DNA of 64,000 nucleotides from Halobacillus alkaliphilus. GTDB taxonomy: Bacteria; Bacillota; Bacilli; Bacillales; Halobacillaceae. Of the stretch, positions 51,428 through 60,323 are shown in pieces (within the stretch, counting starts at the first letter, position 1; each line of letters starts with the position of its first letter). The notes under the pieces are model-generated. The model was given only the letters and a program-made list of their open reading frames with translations. It was not told where the DNA came from and made no database searches. The DNA lies in NCBI RefSeq assembly GCF_900113125.1, contig NZ_FOOG01000010.1, positions 1 to 64,000 of the forward strand, read 5' to 3'. A program made the translations under genes and the position numbers.

Positions 51428-51474
51428 ACTTCCACCTCAGGTCATCCATATTATGGATGACCTGAGGTGGAAGT
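51428..51474. repeat. Perfect 47-base palindrome
   Basis: Two exact 23-base arms (51428-51450 and 51452-51474) are inverted around one central T. The arms read ACTTCCACCTCAGGTC then ATCCATA. It lies 29 bases after the S51-like peptidase stop and 37 bases before the YrvL-like start, on the same strand. It has no T-tract. It may act as a terminator or RNA-stabilising hairpin, or be a protein site. Confidence 0.85.
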
Positions 51475-51502
51475 GTTTGGAAGGGTTTACCTGATCTTAG
51501 TA

Positions 51503-52132
51503 TTAGTTTTCTATATGGATATAGCCTTCTATATCGCTAAGGCGCCCATTTTTCAGATAAATCCCTGAGTTTTCAGCAATTCCATATCCTTTGGTTACTT
51601 CAGTCCCCTGTACAGCCGCCTTGAGATTTACTTCCTCTTCCCATTCAAGATAATGGGCTGAAACTACTGCATCCAATAGAAGACCTAACCCCTTTTCAAA
51701 GAGCTGGACTTCTTGAACGTTATCGTTAGGAGAAATAACACATTTTTCTGGGGAGATCAGTGCTCCCGCTGAGAACCCGGCTAAAGGTCTCCCTTCTTCA
51801 AACAAATTTCTCACTACCTCCCCTACCGACGTTTCTACAATAAATCTCCTGTATAAAACAGTGTCTCCTCCCCCTATGATAACTGCGTCTGACTCTTTAA
51901 GAGCTGCTAAATCCTCTGAAGAATATTCGTTTCTTAAAGGCAGATAATAAATTTCAGAATCGGAGATACCTAAACAATCGGTGTAAAGGGGAAGATAGTC
52001 GGCAGACCCCTCCCGCTCAATATAAAGGACCGCAATTTTGCTTCCCTCGACTAATCCTTTAAATTCTTCTCCAAGGTTCGTCGTAAAGGGCGGCCCCGAA
52101 CCAAACAAAAATAAATGTGTAGAACCTTTCAT
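51503..52132 (-). CDS. Peptidase S51 / type 1 glutamine-amidotransferase-like protein
   Basis: A 209-residue protein of the dipeptidase E/cyanophycinase fold: an N-terminal LFLFGSGPPF strand-loop, the IIGGGDTVLYRRF motif, the nucleophile elbow GFSAGALI with Ser, and C-terminal GYGIAENSGIYL. Members are serine peptidases on Asp-X or cyanophycin-type bonds, but the substrate here is unknown. GGGAAGGAAGT precedes the ATG. No signal peptide, so cytosolic. Confidence 0.8.
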   Translation of the reverse strand: MKGSTHLFLFGSGPPFTTNLGEEFKGLVEGSKIAVLYIEREGSADYLPLYTDCLGISDSEIYYLPLRNEYSSEDLAALKESDAVIIGGGDTVLYRRFIVETSVGEVVRNLFEEGRPLAGFSAGALISPEKCVISPNDNVQEVQLFEKGLGLLLDAVVSAHYLEWEEEVNLKAAVQGTEVTKGYGIAENSGIYLKNGRLSDIEGYIHIEN

Positions 52133-52190
52133 ACTTCCTTCCCTCCCTTTTCAAACATTTTAAAACGAACTGTGAAAGTATGAACTGGTA

Positions 52191-52991
52191 CTATTTTTTT
52201 GTTCGGTGAGCAGCGTGATAAGCAGAACCAATTCCTCGATCAAAGGACAAGGCATAGACGATGGCGCTGGTTACAAATGACTTCGCCTTCCGAACCGCCT
52301 CTTCTACTGTTTTTCCTTTCGCAAGTTCAGCTGCAATGGCGGCGGAATAAGTACAGCCTGCTCCGCTTGTATGAACGGTTTCTACACGCTCTGATTCAAG
52401 CTCTACCATACTTGTCCCGTCAAACAAAATATCAACAGCAGGATAGTCTTTTAAAGCACCGCCTTTAACAAGAACATAATCCGGTCCAAGGCTTTGCAAG
52501 TCGCGCGCCAATGCCTTCATATCCTCAGGACTTTCCGGTACAGGAGCCTCTAATATCCGGGCAGCTTCCTGCAAATTCGGAGTGATAATTGTAGCCATGG
52601 GCAGCAGTTCCTTCACAAGCGTTTCAATAGCTTCATCTTTTAACAGTTGTGACCCCATTTTCCCTACCATGACTGGATCAACGACTATATTTCTGACTTC
52701 AGAGTAACGAATCAGTTCAGCCGTACGCTTAATAATATCTTCGGTAAATAGCATCCCTGTTTTAAGAGCGTCTCCCCCCACATGTTCAAGAGAAGCATAC
52801 ACCTGTGCTTCAATCGCTTCTATAGACTGGGTGAAAATTCCTTGATCAGTTGTTTTATTATTAGCCACAATGGCTGTAATAGCGCTCATGCCATACACAT
52901 CAAACTCTTCGAATGTCTTTAGGTCAGCCTGAATTCCAGCACTTCCTTGTGACGCAGAGCCTGCAATGGACAATACTCTTGGTATACTCAT
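52191..52991 (-). CDS. pdxK: Pyridoxine / hydroxymethylpyrimidine kinase (PdxK/ThiD family)
   Basis: A 266-residue ribokinase-fold kinase: N-terminal AGSASQGSAGIQADLKTFEEFDVYGMSAITAI, central NIVVDPVMVGKMG, ITPNLQEAA, and the anion-hole/catalytic VHTSGAGCTYSAAIAAEL with its Asp replaced in the usual GxGDxF by GxGC, as in PdxK-type members. That cysteine variant favours pyridoxine kinase over strict ThiD. It phosphorylates vitamin B6 or HMP(-P). GAGGGGATAATAAAGT precedes the ATG. No thiamin genes are adjacent. Confidence 0.85.
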   Translation of the reverse strand: MSIPRVLSIAGSASQGSAGIQADLKTFEEFDVYGMSAITAIVANNKTTDQGIFTQSIEAIEAQVYASLEHVGGDALKTGMLFTEDIIKRTAELIRYSEVRNIVVDPVMVGKMGSQLLKDEAIETLVKELLPMATIITPNLQEAARILEAPVPESPEDMKALARDLQSLGPDYVLVKGGALKDYPAVDILFDGTSMVELESERVETVHTSGAGCTYSAAIAAELAKGKTVEEAVRKAKSFVTSAIVYALSFDRGIGSAYHAAHRTKK

Positions 52992-53106
52992 ACTTTATTA
53001 TCCCCTCTCGTAATCTTATTTAAATTGTAACAAATACTTTTTTCCAGAATCTATTCATACCTTATTTTTTTACTGTAAAATTAACAACATGAGGAGGGAT
53101 TAAACA

Positions 53107-53451
53107 ATGCAGACCTTTACCGAGAATGTCCTGAAAATCATTAAGCTGATACCTGAAGGAAAGGTGATGACCTATGGGCAGATTGCACGGCTAGCCGGCA
53201 ACCCTAGAGCAGCAAGACAAGTGTCCAGGCTCCTTCACTCCATGAGCAAAAAACACGGCCTGCCGTGGCACAGGGTAATTAATGCCCAAGGTAAAATTGC
53301 CATTCAAAATGAGGAAGGTGCAGAGAATCAGCGAATAGCTCTTGAAGATGAAGGAATTCCCGTTATTAAATGGAGAATCAACTTGCAGGAATTTCAAGCA
53401 AGTGCTTCCGAACTCCCTATTGATTCTAAATTTCTGGAAGATCAATTATAA
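53107..53451 (+). CDS. Alkyltransferase-like protein (ATL, MGMT family without active Cys)
   Basis: A 114-residue protein with the DNA-binding domain of O6-methylguanine methyltransferases: IPEGKVMTYGQIARLAGNPRAARQVSRLL, including the Arg finger. The active-site PCHRV of true MGMTs is PWHRV here (Trp54), the hallmark of ATL proteins, which bind O6-alkylguanine and hand it to nucleotide excision repair. A C-terminal extension of about 30 residues is present. GAGGAGGGATTAAACA precedes the ATG. The next gene, 32 bases downstream, encodes a nuclease. Confidence 0.88.
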   Translation: MQTFTENVLKIIKLIPEGKVMTYGQIARLAGNPRAARQVSRLLHSMSKKHGLPWHRVINAQGKIAIQNEEGAENQRIALEDEGIPVIKWRINLQEFQASASELPIDSKFLEDQL

Positions 53452-53483
53452 TATATGGTTACATATGCAATTGGAGGTTTTCT

Positions 53484-54419
53484 ATGTTTGAAATCAAGCC
53501 CTATCCCGAATTGTCCTGGTCCCTTTCGCGTCATAAGACGATGCTGACATGTCTGCGAAAATATGGCTATGATTACTATTTTTCACATAATGGGTGGCTG
53601 AAAGATGCTGACTCCCTTGCCCGACAAACCTATCGATTGAAGAAAATTACAAATCTGGAGATGCACTTTGGAAGTGTCGTTCACGACCTGATCTATCAGA
53701 CCATTCAGCAAGTTCTTAAAAATCAGCACCTCCCGGATGAACAAGCCCTCACTGAAGAAATAAGGAGGCATTTAAATCGCGGTTTCATTGAATCCACCCG
53801 AAAAGAGCATTTATGGATGAACCGGCCCAAACACTACACTATGCTTCACGAGATTTATTATAGTCAATCCAATAAGCTTCCTGAGGCTAAAGTTAAGAAG
53901 ATAACGGATCGGCTTCACACTACGGTTAAGAATTTTTACTCCAGCCGTTCTTTTAAGGACGTATTAAATAAAAAGCACATGCGTTTTATCGAGGCGGAGG
54001 ATTTCCGTTTTATGAAAGCCAATGGAGTTAAGATTTTTATTGTGATGGATCTTGTCTATAAAGACTTACAAAAAGATCAATGGATCATTGTGGACTGGAA
54101 AACCGGTAAAGCTTCCGATGAAGATCGAAACCAGCTCGCTCTTTACGCCTTATATCTAAAACAGAAATATGACATCCCATCCATTGAAGATATTGTTATC
54201 CGGAATGAATACTTACTGGAAGGTACCCATATTGAATACCAACTAAAAGAACAGGATTTAATCAATGTCCAGCATTTATATCAAATCAGTATGGAGCAAA
54301 TGAAAGCTTATCTGGAAGATCCCTCTAAAAACAAGCCTCTTCCGATTGAGAATTTTCCCATGCAGGAGGACCCTCGGGTCTGCGCTCGCTGTAACTATCA
54401 GGAGCTGTGCTTTCCATAA
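53484..54419 (+). CDS. PD-(D/E)XK nuclease with probable 4Fe-4S cluster (Cas4/AddB-like)
   Basis: A 311-residue nuclease. After an N-terminal Cys in MLTCLRKYGYDYYF come a His in EMHFGSVVHDL (about 68-73), Glu/Asp positions in FIVMDLVYKD, the core IIVDWKTGK (Asp and Lys), and QLALYALYLK. The C-terminal VCARCNYQELCFP gives three more cysteines; together with the first they match the 4Fe-4S arrangement of AddB and Cas4. It has no helicase part. TTGGAGGTTTTCT precedes the ATG. It is probably cotranscribed with the ATL gene, suggesting a DNA-repair role. Confidence 0.82.
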   Translation: MFEIKPYPELSWSLSRHKTMLTCLRKYGYDYYFSHNGWLKDADSLARQTYRLKKITNLEMHFGSVVHDLIYQTIQQVLKNQHLPDEQALTEEIRRHLNRGFIESTRKEHLWMNRPKHYTMLHEIYYSQSNKLPEAKVKKITDRLHTTVKNFYSSRSFKDVLNKKHMRFIEAEDFRFMKANGVKIFIVMDLVYKDLQKDQWIIVDWKTGKASDEDRNQLALYALYLKQKYDIPSIEDIVIRNEYLLEGTHIEYQLKEQDLINVQHLYQISMEQMKAYLEDPSKNKPLPIENFPMQEDPRVCARCNYQELCFP

Positions 54420-54515
54420 TTCATCCTCCTTTTAACCTGTCCCTATGTTTTAAGCTCTGAAAAAAAGGCTAAATAAGGAGTGGACAACATATCTATCGGA
54501 AGGAGTCGTTTTAGC

Positions 54516-55148
54516 ATGCAAGTACTAGTAGCAGGAGCAAACGGACATACAGGCCGTTTACTTATTCAATATCTAAAAGAAGATGGTCATGAGCCATTTG
54601 GTTTGGTACGTAAAGAAGAACAGAAGGCAAAGATTGAAGAACTTGGAGGTACTCCAGTATTAGCAGACTTAACCAAGGATGTAGGTCACGCCATTAAAGG
54701 GAAAGATGCCGTTATCTTTGCAGCAGGTTCCGGAGCAAGTACAGGGGCCGACCAAACCGAAGCGGTTGACCGTGACGGCGCCATTAATTTGATCAAACAC
54801 ACTGAGAATTTAGGCATTAAAAAATTCATTATGTTGAGTACCATGGCAGCCGGAGACCCGGAGCGCGGCCCAGAAGAATTGAAGCATTATTTAGAAATGA
54901 AGGGCGAAGCGGATGAGTATTTGAAATCCACAGAGCTTGATTATACTATTGTTCGCCCAGGTGGACTGACTCATGAAGAAGGAACGAGCAAAATTGAAGT
55001 AGGCGAAACAGTTGAGCAAGGCTCCATTCCTCGCGCGGATGTTGCCAAAACCATGATTGCAGCTTTACAAGAACAAAGCGTTTTCCATAAAACGTTTGAA
55101 ATGATCTCAGGCGACACTCAAATCGAAGAAGCTTTACGCTCTCTATAA
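54516..55148 (+). CDS. yhfK: NAD(P)-binding SDR-like protein, YhfK family
   Basis: A 210-residue atypical short-chain dehydrogenase: glycine-rich VLVAGANGHTGRLL at residues 3-16, then VIFAAGSGASTGAD, FIMLSTMAAGDPERG and DYTIVRPGGLT. This is the YhfK/NmrA-like group of NAD(P)-binding proteins with uncertain substrates. An AAGGAGTCGTTTTAGC site supports the ATG at 54516, twelve codons inside the open frame. It is monocistronic with a strong terminator. Confidence 0.85.
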   Translation: MQVLVAGANGHTGRLLIQYLKEDGHEPFGLVRKEEQKAKIEELGGTPVLADLTKDVGHAIKGKDAVIFAAGSGASTGADQTEAVDRDGAINLIKHTENLGIKKFIMLSTMAAGDPERGPEELKHYLEMKGEADEYLKSTELDYTIVRPGGLTHEEGTSKIEVGETVEQGSIPRADVAKTMIAALQEQSVFHKTFEMISGDTQIEEALRSL

Positions 55149-55156
55149 TTAAGATT

Positions 55157-55197
55157 AAAAAAGCCATCTCCGCCTGGAGGTGGCTTTTTTGTTTTTT
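55157..55197 (+). terminator. Terminator after the yhfK-like gene
   Basis: The stem AAAAAAGCCATCTCC/GGAGGTGGCTTTTTT with loop GCCT and a further T-run. Confidence 0.9.
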
Positions 55198-55299
55198 GTT
55201 ATTTTGGAAAAGATTCGAGAAAAAATAGAGAAAAACACGGAGCAGCGGCGTGATTTGATATAATATACATAGTTATGCGCTTTAAAGGAGTTGTGCACA

Positions 55300-56562
55300 T
55301 TGAAAGGTTCATTAATTAAACAACATCGCAAGTTCAATAATATGACCCTGGAAGATCTGGCGACCGGGATATGTTCGGTCTCTTACCTGAGTAAAATTGA
55401 ACATAATACCATAAATGCCAGTGAAGAAATATACAGACTCCTTGGAGAACGTTTAAATATAAAACTGAACGATATTAACCAGGATTTTGATGAAAAGATT
55501 TATCAGGACCTTCTGGAGTGGCATGAAGCTGCTCAACTAAGAGACTTGTCTTTAATGGATGATTTAAAAAGAAAATGTGAGCTGGCTCTGGAAGATAATC
55601 ATAACGTGGAATTAGTACACCTATATAAAATCTTTCAAGCTCGTCACATTCTTACTAAAGAAGATCAACTGCTTAGCAAGAGTTTACTCAAAGAGTTGGC
55701 GGACATTTTCCCTGATTCTACGCTAGAGTTCCAATTTTTCTATCATAAAACATTAGGAATTAATCACTTAATGCGCGATGAGGTAAAGGAAGGTCTACAT
55801 CATTTTTTGCAAGCCAATAAACGTATGGAAAAACTCCCCATAAGTGAATTTGAGAACTTCTTTCACCTTTCGCTTGCCTATTTAAAAACTCGTTCGTCTA
55901 TTGAGTCCATTTATTACGGTGAGAAAGCTATAGAAGGGTATAAAAATAATCTTAATTATTCTAGACTAGTTGACACTTTCATGATCGTTGCCTTGAACTA
56001 CAGATACTTGAACATTCATTCCGTCGCAGAGGAATATTTCCTTAAATTGCTCAAGTTTGCTAAATATCACCTTCCCCAGTTGGAAAAAAGAAGAATATTT
56101 CATAATCTAGGTTATATCTACGTCAACCAAGAAAAATATCAAGAAGCCTTACATTATTTACAAAAGGCTCAGGATATTGAAACGTCTGAAAAATATTTTG
56201 AGATTAGCACCCTCTACCTTCTCGCCTCTACAAATTATTACTGCAACGACATGAATGCTACGTGGGATTATATTCGTTTAGGCGAGCAAGAAGCAATCGA
56301 TTCTCATAGTATATTTTTCAAGCATAAATTTTCCGTGTTACGTCACACCATTAACAATACGACTCATAACGATGAATTCATCGACCAGCTTGAAAATGAA
56401 ATCATACCAAGTATGCGAGAGTTAAATGAATACGAAGATTATAAAACCTACCTGGAAATGCTCGGTAATATTTTTTACCAAAAACGATTATATAAGAAAT
56501 CAGCCATGTGCTTTAAAGAAGCCAACAACTTCAGGTTTACCCAAAAAAAAGATTTGTTATAA
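55300..56562 (+). CDS. Second NprR-like HTH-TPR regulator without a visible peptide gene
   Basis: A 420-residue protein: an XRE helix-turn-helix at residues 4-55 (LIKQHRKFNNMTLEDLATGI, then CSVSYLSKIEHNTI) and TPR-type helical repeats over the rest (for example FHNLGYIYVNQEKYQEALHYL and LYKKSAMCFKEAN). The plan is that of RRNPP receptors and matches the regulator at 38.4 kb in length and layout. TTG at 55300 has proper spacing from AAAGGAG, unlike the TTG three codons earlier. A terminator follows after a few bases, so no cognate pro-peptide gene lies downstream. Confidence 0.8.
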   Translation: MKGSLIKQHRKFNNMTLEDLATGICSVSYLSKIEHNTINASEEIYRLLGERLNIKLNDINQDFDEKIYQDLLEWHEAAQLRDLSLMDDLKRKCELALEDNHNVELVHLYKIFQARHILTKEDQLLSKSLLKELADIFPDSTLEFQFFYHKTLGINHLMRDEVKEGLHHFLQANKRMEKLPISEFENFFHLSLAYLKTRSSIESIYYGEKAIEGYKNNLNYSRLVDTFMIVALNYRYLNIHSVAEEYFLKLLKFAKYHLPQLEKRRIFHNLGYIYVNQEKYQEALHYLQKAQDIETSEKYFEISTLYLLASTNYYCNDMNATWDYIRLGEQEAIDSHSIFFKHKFSVLRHTINNTTHNDEFIDQLENEIIPSMRELNEYEDYKTYLEMLGNIFYQKRLYKKSAMCFKEANNFRFTQKKDLL

Positions 56563-56596
56563 AAAAGCCGGGGACTTAGATGTCCCCGGCTTTTAC
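56561..56596. terminator. Bidirectional terminator
   Basis: A 13-bp perfect stem AAAAGCCGGGGAC/GTCCCCGGCTTTT between the TPR regulator and the convergent exonuclease gene. Confidence 0.9.
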
Positions 56597-57468
56597 ATGC
56601 GAACTAAATTCTTTTTCCAATTTCGGAACTCCAGTTCATTAAATTTAGCTTCCATTTTTTCATCATCAATATAAAACAGAGCGTCCTCCAGGGAACAGTT
56701 AACACCTGCTTCACAATTAATTCTGGCAAGCTGTCTGGATAAGTGAAGCATTTCTAGATCTTGCTCAATCTTGGTACGCTGCCCCTTTGTTAATTTATCT
56801 AAATTTTCAAGAATACCTTCAATGGTCTGATGCTCCATTAAAAGTTTGAGAGCCGTCTTTTCACCGATCCCTTTTACTCCAGGATAGTTATCACTACTGT
56901 CTCCCATTAAAGCTTTTAAATCAACCATTTGAGAAGGTGTAATCCCTTTTTCTTCGTAAAAGGAGTCTTGATGATATTCAGCATAATTACCGTAGCCTTT
57001 TTTTATTAGGACTACGTGAACATTGGGCTGCAATAATTGAAGCAGGTCCTGGTCACCTGTAAGCAGAAACACTTGAGAGTGCTCACTGTAAAGGCGGCTT
57101 AATGTTCCCATACAATCATCTGCCTCATAACCAGCCTGCCCTACATTTGGTATATTGAGAGAGGCGACCACCTCTTTAGCCAGATCAAATTGTGGAATCA
57201 ATTCCTCTGGAGGTGCTCCTCGGTTAGCTTTATAATCTGGAAATAAATCATTGCGGAATGTCTGACTCCCCATATCCCAGCAGCAGACGACATGCGTAGG
57301 CTGATACGTTTCTATAGCTGTAAAAAGGTGCTTCACCATACCATAGACTGCATTGGTTGGTGTACCCTTACTATTAATCATATAGTAATTGCTCATGGCT
57401 GTAGCATAGAAAGCACGGAATAACAAAGCCATCCCGTCTACAACCATGATTCGGTTCGTTGTTGTCAT
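56593..57468 (-). CDS. ypcP: 5'-3' exonuclease YpcP (PolI-exonuclease-like flap nuclease)
   Basis: A 291-residue FEN-type nuclease resembling the 5'-nuclease domain of DNA polymerase I. Metal-binding acids are visible in MVVDGMALLFRAFYA, HVVCCWDMG, GYEADDCMGTL and LTGDQDLLQLL. The helix-hairpin-helix is VDLKALMGDSSDNYPGVKGIGEKTALKLL. It removes RNA primers and flaps and can partly back up PolI. GGGGAACAGGTGA precedes the ATG. It stands alone, as ypcP does in Bacillus. Confidence 0.92.
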   Translation of the reverse strand: MTTTNRIMVVDGMALLFRAFYATAMSNYYMINSKGTPTNAVYGMVKHLFTAIETYQPTHVVCCWDMGSQTFRNDLFPDYKANRGAPPEELIPQFDLAKEVVASLNIPNVGQAGYEADDCMGTLSRLYSEHSQVFLLTGDQDLLQLLQPNVHVVLIKKGYGNYAEYHQDSFYEEKGITPSQMVDLKALMGDSSDNYPGVKGIGEKTALKLLMEHQTIEGILENLDKLTKGQRTKIEQDLEMLHLSRQLARINCEAGVNCSLEDALFYIDDEKMEAKFNELEFRNWKKNLVRM

Positions 57469-57562
57469 TCACCTGTTCCCCTTTATTGATAAGTTGACTC
57501 TATTATAACAAAAAGGAGCAAGGAGGCACCAAAACGTTTATACCACTCTATTATTCTAATAA

Positions 57563-57591
57563 TTGACAAAATTTTGTTAACATGCTAGTTT
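57563..57591 (+). promoter_or_regulatory. Candidate promoter of the aldehyde dehydrogenase operon
   Basis: TTGACA (57563-57568) and TAGTTT (57586-57591) are 17 bases apart. The -10 is poor, so the assignment is tentative. Confidence 0.4.
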
Positions 57592-57625
57592 CAAGATAAG
57601 TGTCTACTCTTTACATAAAGTTTTT

Positions 57626-57639
57626 TGTAAGCGTTTACA
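57626..57639 (+). promoter_or_regulatory. CcpA cre site
   Basis: TGTAAGCGTTTACA fits the cre consensus at every defined position and is a perfect palindrome. It lies in the leader, 29 bases before the aldehyde dehydrogenase ATG, so CcpA should block transcription when preferred sugars are present. Confidence 0.9.
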
Positions 57640-57667
57640 CTTTACTACACATTGAGGAGGAGTAAGA

Positions 57668-59188
57668 ATGGTCTATGCATTTCCGAATACGGAAGGATCG
57701 ATTGTCCAATACAAAGAGCGTTACGATAACTTCATTGGTGGTAAATGGACGCCCCCAGTAAACGGGGAATACTTCGAAAACGTAACTCCTGTCACAGGTC
57801 AGAATTTCTGTCAGGTAGCCCGTTCCACAGAAGAAGATGTGGAATTGGCTGTTGAAGCTGCCCATCAGGCAAAAGAAGCCTGGGGGAAAACCTCCGTGAC
57901 CGAACGATCGCTGATCCTTAATAGAATCGCAGACAGGATGGAAGAGAACTTAGAAAAATTGGCAGTAGCTGAAACTTGGGAAAACGGAAAAGCGGTACGG
58001 GAAACTTTAAATGCAGATATCCCTTTAGCTGTGGATCATTTTCGCTATTTCGCATCTGTTATACGTGCTCAGGAAGGGTCAATTGGCGAAATTGATCAAG
58101 ATACAATTGCTTATCATTTCCACGAGCCTCTAGGAGTCGTAGGTCAGATTATTCCGTGGAACTTCCCTATTTTAATGGCCACCTGGAAGATTGCGCCAGC
58201 TCTTGCAGCAGGGAATGCAATTGTACTAAAACCAGCCGAACAGACTCCAGCATCGATTATGTACTTACTCGAATTGATTGAAGACCTCCTTCCTGCCGGT
58301 GTACTAAATATAGTAAATGGATTCGGACTTGAAGCAGGTAAACCTCTTGCTCAGAATCCACGCATTAATAAAGTAGCTTTTACTGGTGAAACCACAACCG
58401 GACGAATGATCATGCAATATGCTTCCCAGAACATCATCCCTGTCACGTTAGAACTTGGAGGAAAATCGCCAAATATCTTCTTTGAAGATGTGATGCGTGA
58501 TGATGATGACTTTTTAGATAAAACCATTGAAGGTATGGTCATGTTTGCTTTAAACCAGGGCGAGGTCTGCACATGTCCATCAAGAGCTCTTATACAGGAA
58601 TCAATTTATGATCAGTTTATGGACCGTGCTATTGAACGTGTAAAAGCCATCAAAACAGGTAACCCACTGGACCCTGAAGTTATGATGGGAGCTCAGGCCT
58701 CCTCTGAACAGCTGGATAAGATCTTATCTTACCTGCAAATTGGCAAAGAGGAAGGTGCAGAATGCCTTGTAGGCGGCGAAAGGAACCAGCTGGACGGAGA
58801 TTTTAAAGATGGTTACTATGTGAAGCCTACCATGTTTAAAGGAACCAACGATATGCGTGTCTTTCAGGAAGAGATTTTTGGACCTGTTCTTTCTGTTACC
58901 ACTTTCAAAGACAAAGAAGAAGCCATGTCCATTGCAAACGATACACTGTATGGTCTGGGAGCCGGAATATGGACGCGGGATATGAATACGGCCTATCGTT
59001 TCGGACGGGGAATTGAAGCCGGTAGAGTCTGGACCAATTGTTATCATACTTACCCTGCCCATGCAGCCTTCGGTGGATATAAAATGTCTGGGGTTGGGCG
59101 TGAGAACCATAAAATGATGTTAAGCCACTATCAACAGACTAAAAACATGCTCGTCAGCTACAGTCCTCAGAAACTAGGATTCTATTAA
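57668..59188 (+). CDS. NAD(P)-dependent aldehyde dehydrogenase (AldA/ExaC-like)
   Basis: A 506-residue [25 protein letters not shown] (cofactor loop), the [13 protein letters not shown] glycine motif, the general-base Glu in [13 protein letters not shown], the nucleophile Cys in [13 protein letters not shown], and [10 protein letters not shown] near the C-terminus. Close relatives oxidise acetaldehyde and other short aldehydes. GAGGAGGAGTAAGA precedes the ATG. It is cotranscribed with the DUF779 gene 24 bases downstream, a partnership common to this ALDH group, under a cre site that implies carbon-catabolite control. Confidence 0.92.
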   Translation: MVYAFPNTEGSIVQYKERYDNFIGGKWTPPVNGEYFENVTPVTGQNFCQVARSTEEDVELAVEAAHQAKEAWGKTSVTERSLILNRIADRMEENLEKLAVAETWENGKAVRETLNADIPLAVDHFRYFASVIRAQEGSIGEIDQDTIAYHFHEPLGVVGQIIPWNFPILMATWKIAPALAAGNAIVLKPAEQTPASIMYLLELIEDLLPAGVLNIVNGFGLEAGKPLAQNPRINKVAFTGETTTGRMIMQYASQNIIPVTLELGGKSPNIFFEDVMRDDDDFLDKTIEGMVMFALNQGEVCTCPSRALIQESIYDQFMDRAIERVKAIKTGNPLDPEVMMGAQASSEQLDKILSYLQIGKEEGAECLVGGERNQLDGDFKDGYYVKPTMFKGTNDMRVFQEEIFGPVLSVTTFKDKEEAMSIANDTLYGLGAGIWTRDMNTAYRFGRGIEAGRVWTNCYHTYPAHAAFGGYKMSGVGRENHKMMLSHYQQTKNMLVSYSPQKLGFY

Positions 59189-59212
59189 TCTGAAGTGAGG
59201 AGGTGACAAAAG

Positions 59213-59578
59213 ATGGTCGAACGTGTGACTGCGACGGATGCCGCCCTCGAATTAATTGATAAGCTGAAAGATAAGCATGGACCTTTGATGTTTCATCAGT
59301 CCGGAGGGTGTTGTGATGGAAGTTCGCCAATGTGTTATCCAGATGGTGACTTAATGATAGGCAAGCAGGATATTCTTTTAGGTGAAATTGGTTCTTCCCC
59401 CTTTTATATAAACAAAAAACAGTATGAATACTGGAAGCATACACAATTAATTATTGATGTGGTAGATGGGCGCGGAGGAATGTTTTCTTTAGAAGGTGTA
59501 GAAGGAAAAAGATTCTTATCAAGGTCTCGCGCTTTTACCAAAGAAGAAGCAGCTGAACTTCAAAGCGCAGAACTATAA
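59213..59578 (+). CDS. DUF779 protein, partner of aldehyde dehydrogenase
   Basis: A 121-residue protein with the DUF779 signature FHQSGGCCDGSSPMCYPDGD (residues about 25-44) and an FYINKKQYEYWKHTQLIIDVV segment. The clustered Cys and His suggest metal binding, but its function is unproven. The gene regularly follows ALDH genes of this type, implying a helper role in aldehyde oxidation. GAGGAGGTGACAAAAG precedes the ATG; a bidirectional terminator follows. Confidence 0.88.
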   Translation: MVERVTATDAALELIDKLKDKHGPLMFHQSGGCCDGSSPMCYPDGDLMIGKQDILLGEIGSSPFYINKKQYEYWKHTQLIIDVVDGRGGMFSLEGVEGKRFLSRSRAFTKEEAAELQSAEL

Positions 59579-59580
59579 GG

Positions 59581-59613
59581 AACAGCCCTCTTTATTGCAT
59601 GAAGAGGGCTGTT
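59581..59613. terminator. Bidirectional terminator
   Basis: The stem AACAGCCCTCTT/AAGAGGGCTGTT between the DUF779 gene and the convergent hydrolase gene. Confidence 0.8.
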
Positions 59614-60323
59614 TATATTGTTTTTTTTCGAAGAAACTGCAGGAGAATATGGTTATAAATAACTGGCTGATCTTTATGAACAGAGTGGCCGGCAAAAGGA
59701 AGAACCGCTTTATGAATATAAGGATAAGCTCCGTAAATGGAAGCGCCAGATGCTTCATACTGAACGGACTCCCCCGCTATAAAAAGCACAGGCACCCTCA
59801 GGTCAGCTAAACCTTCGGATAAATAAAACGGATACCAGTCCGGGTTTCTTGCCAGGTAAATAAATTCTCTCCAGTTTGTATTATGAAGGAGGTTGTAATA
59901 ATCTATCTGAGTCTTATCTCGAAGTAAACGCCTTTGTTTCTCTGTTTCTTTTCTATGCAACTGCTTCCAACGGGCAGGTTTTTTGGGATAAATGCCAGAA
60001 ACCGTTAAACTCTTTACTCTGTGAGGGTGATTTCGGGCCAGTATAATCCCAGCAAATGCCCCTAAATCACTGCCGATGATGTGAGCTTCCTTCACTTGTA
60101 AATGATCCATCGTTTCAGCAAGATCCTGAGCTGTAATCTCAAAGAAATGATTAAATTCATCACTGAAAGAATTGCCGTGGCCCCTTAAGTCAGGAAGGAT
60201 TACCTGAAACTGATCACATAACTGGTCGCACTGGTATTCAAAATCTGTAATCCCTGTTTCCAGTCTGCTATGCAGAAATATTACTGGCTCCCCTGTTCCT
60301 TTAATAGTGGTGTGAAGAATCAT
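59613..60323 (-). CDS. Alpha/beta-fold hydrolase
   Basis: A 236-residue hydrolase: oxyanion segment VIFLHSRLETGITDF, ILPDLRGHGNSF, nucleophile elbow region AHIIGSDLGAFAG where the usual serine is Asp (dehalogenase/epoxide-hydrolase-like), and C-terminal PFAGHSVHKDQP with the catalytic His. An Asp nucleophile would suggest haloalkane- or epoxide-type chemistry, but the substrate is unknown. AGAGGGGGATTCA supports the ATG at 60323; this start lies inside the 3' end of the upstream GNAT gene, so the two overlap by 23 bases and are probably coupled. Confidence 0.8.
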   Translation of the reverse strand: MILHTTIKGTGEPVIFLHSRLETGITDFEYQCDQLCDQFQVILPDLRGHGNSFSDEFNHFFEITAQDLAETMDHLQVKEAHIIGSDLGAFAGIILARNHPHRVKSLTVSGIYPKKPARWKQLHRKETEKQRRLLRDKTQIDYYNLLHNTNWREFIYLARNPDWYPFYLSEGLADLRVPVLFIAGESVQYEASGASIYGAYPYIHKAVLPFAGHSVHKDQPVIYNHILLQFLRKKTI

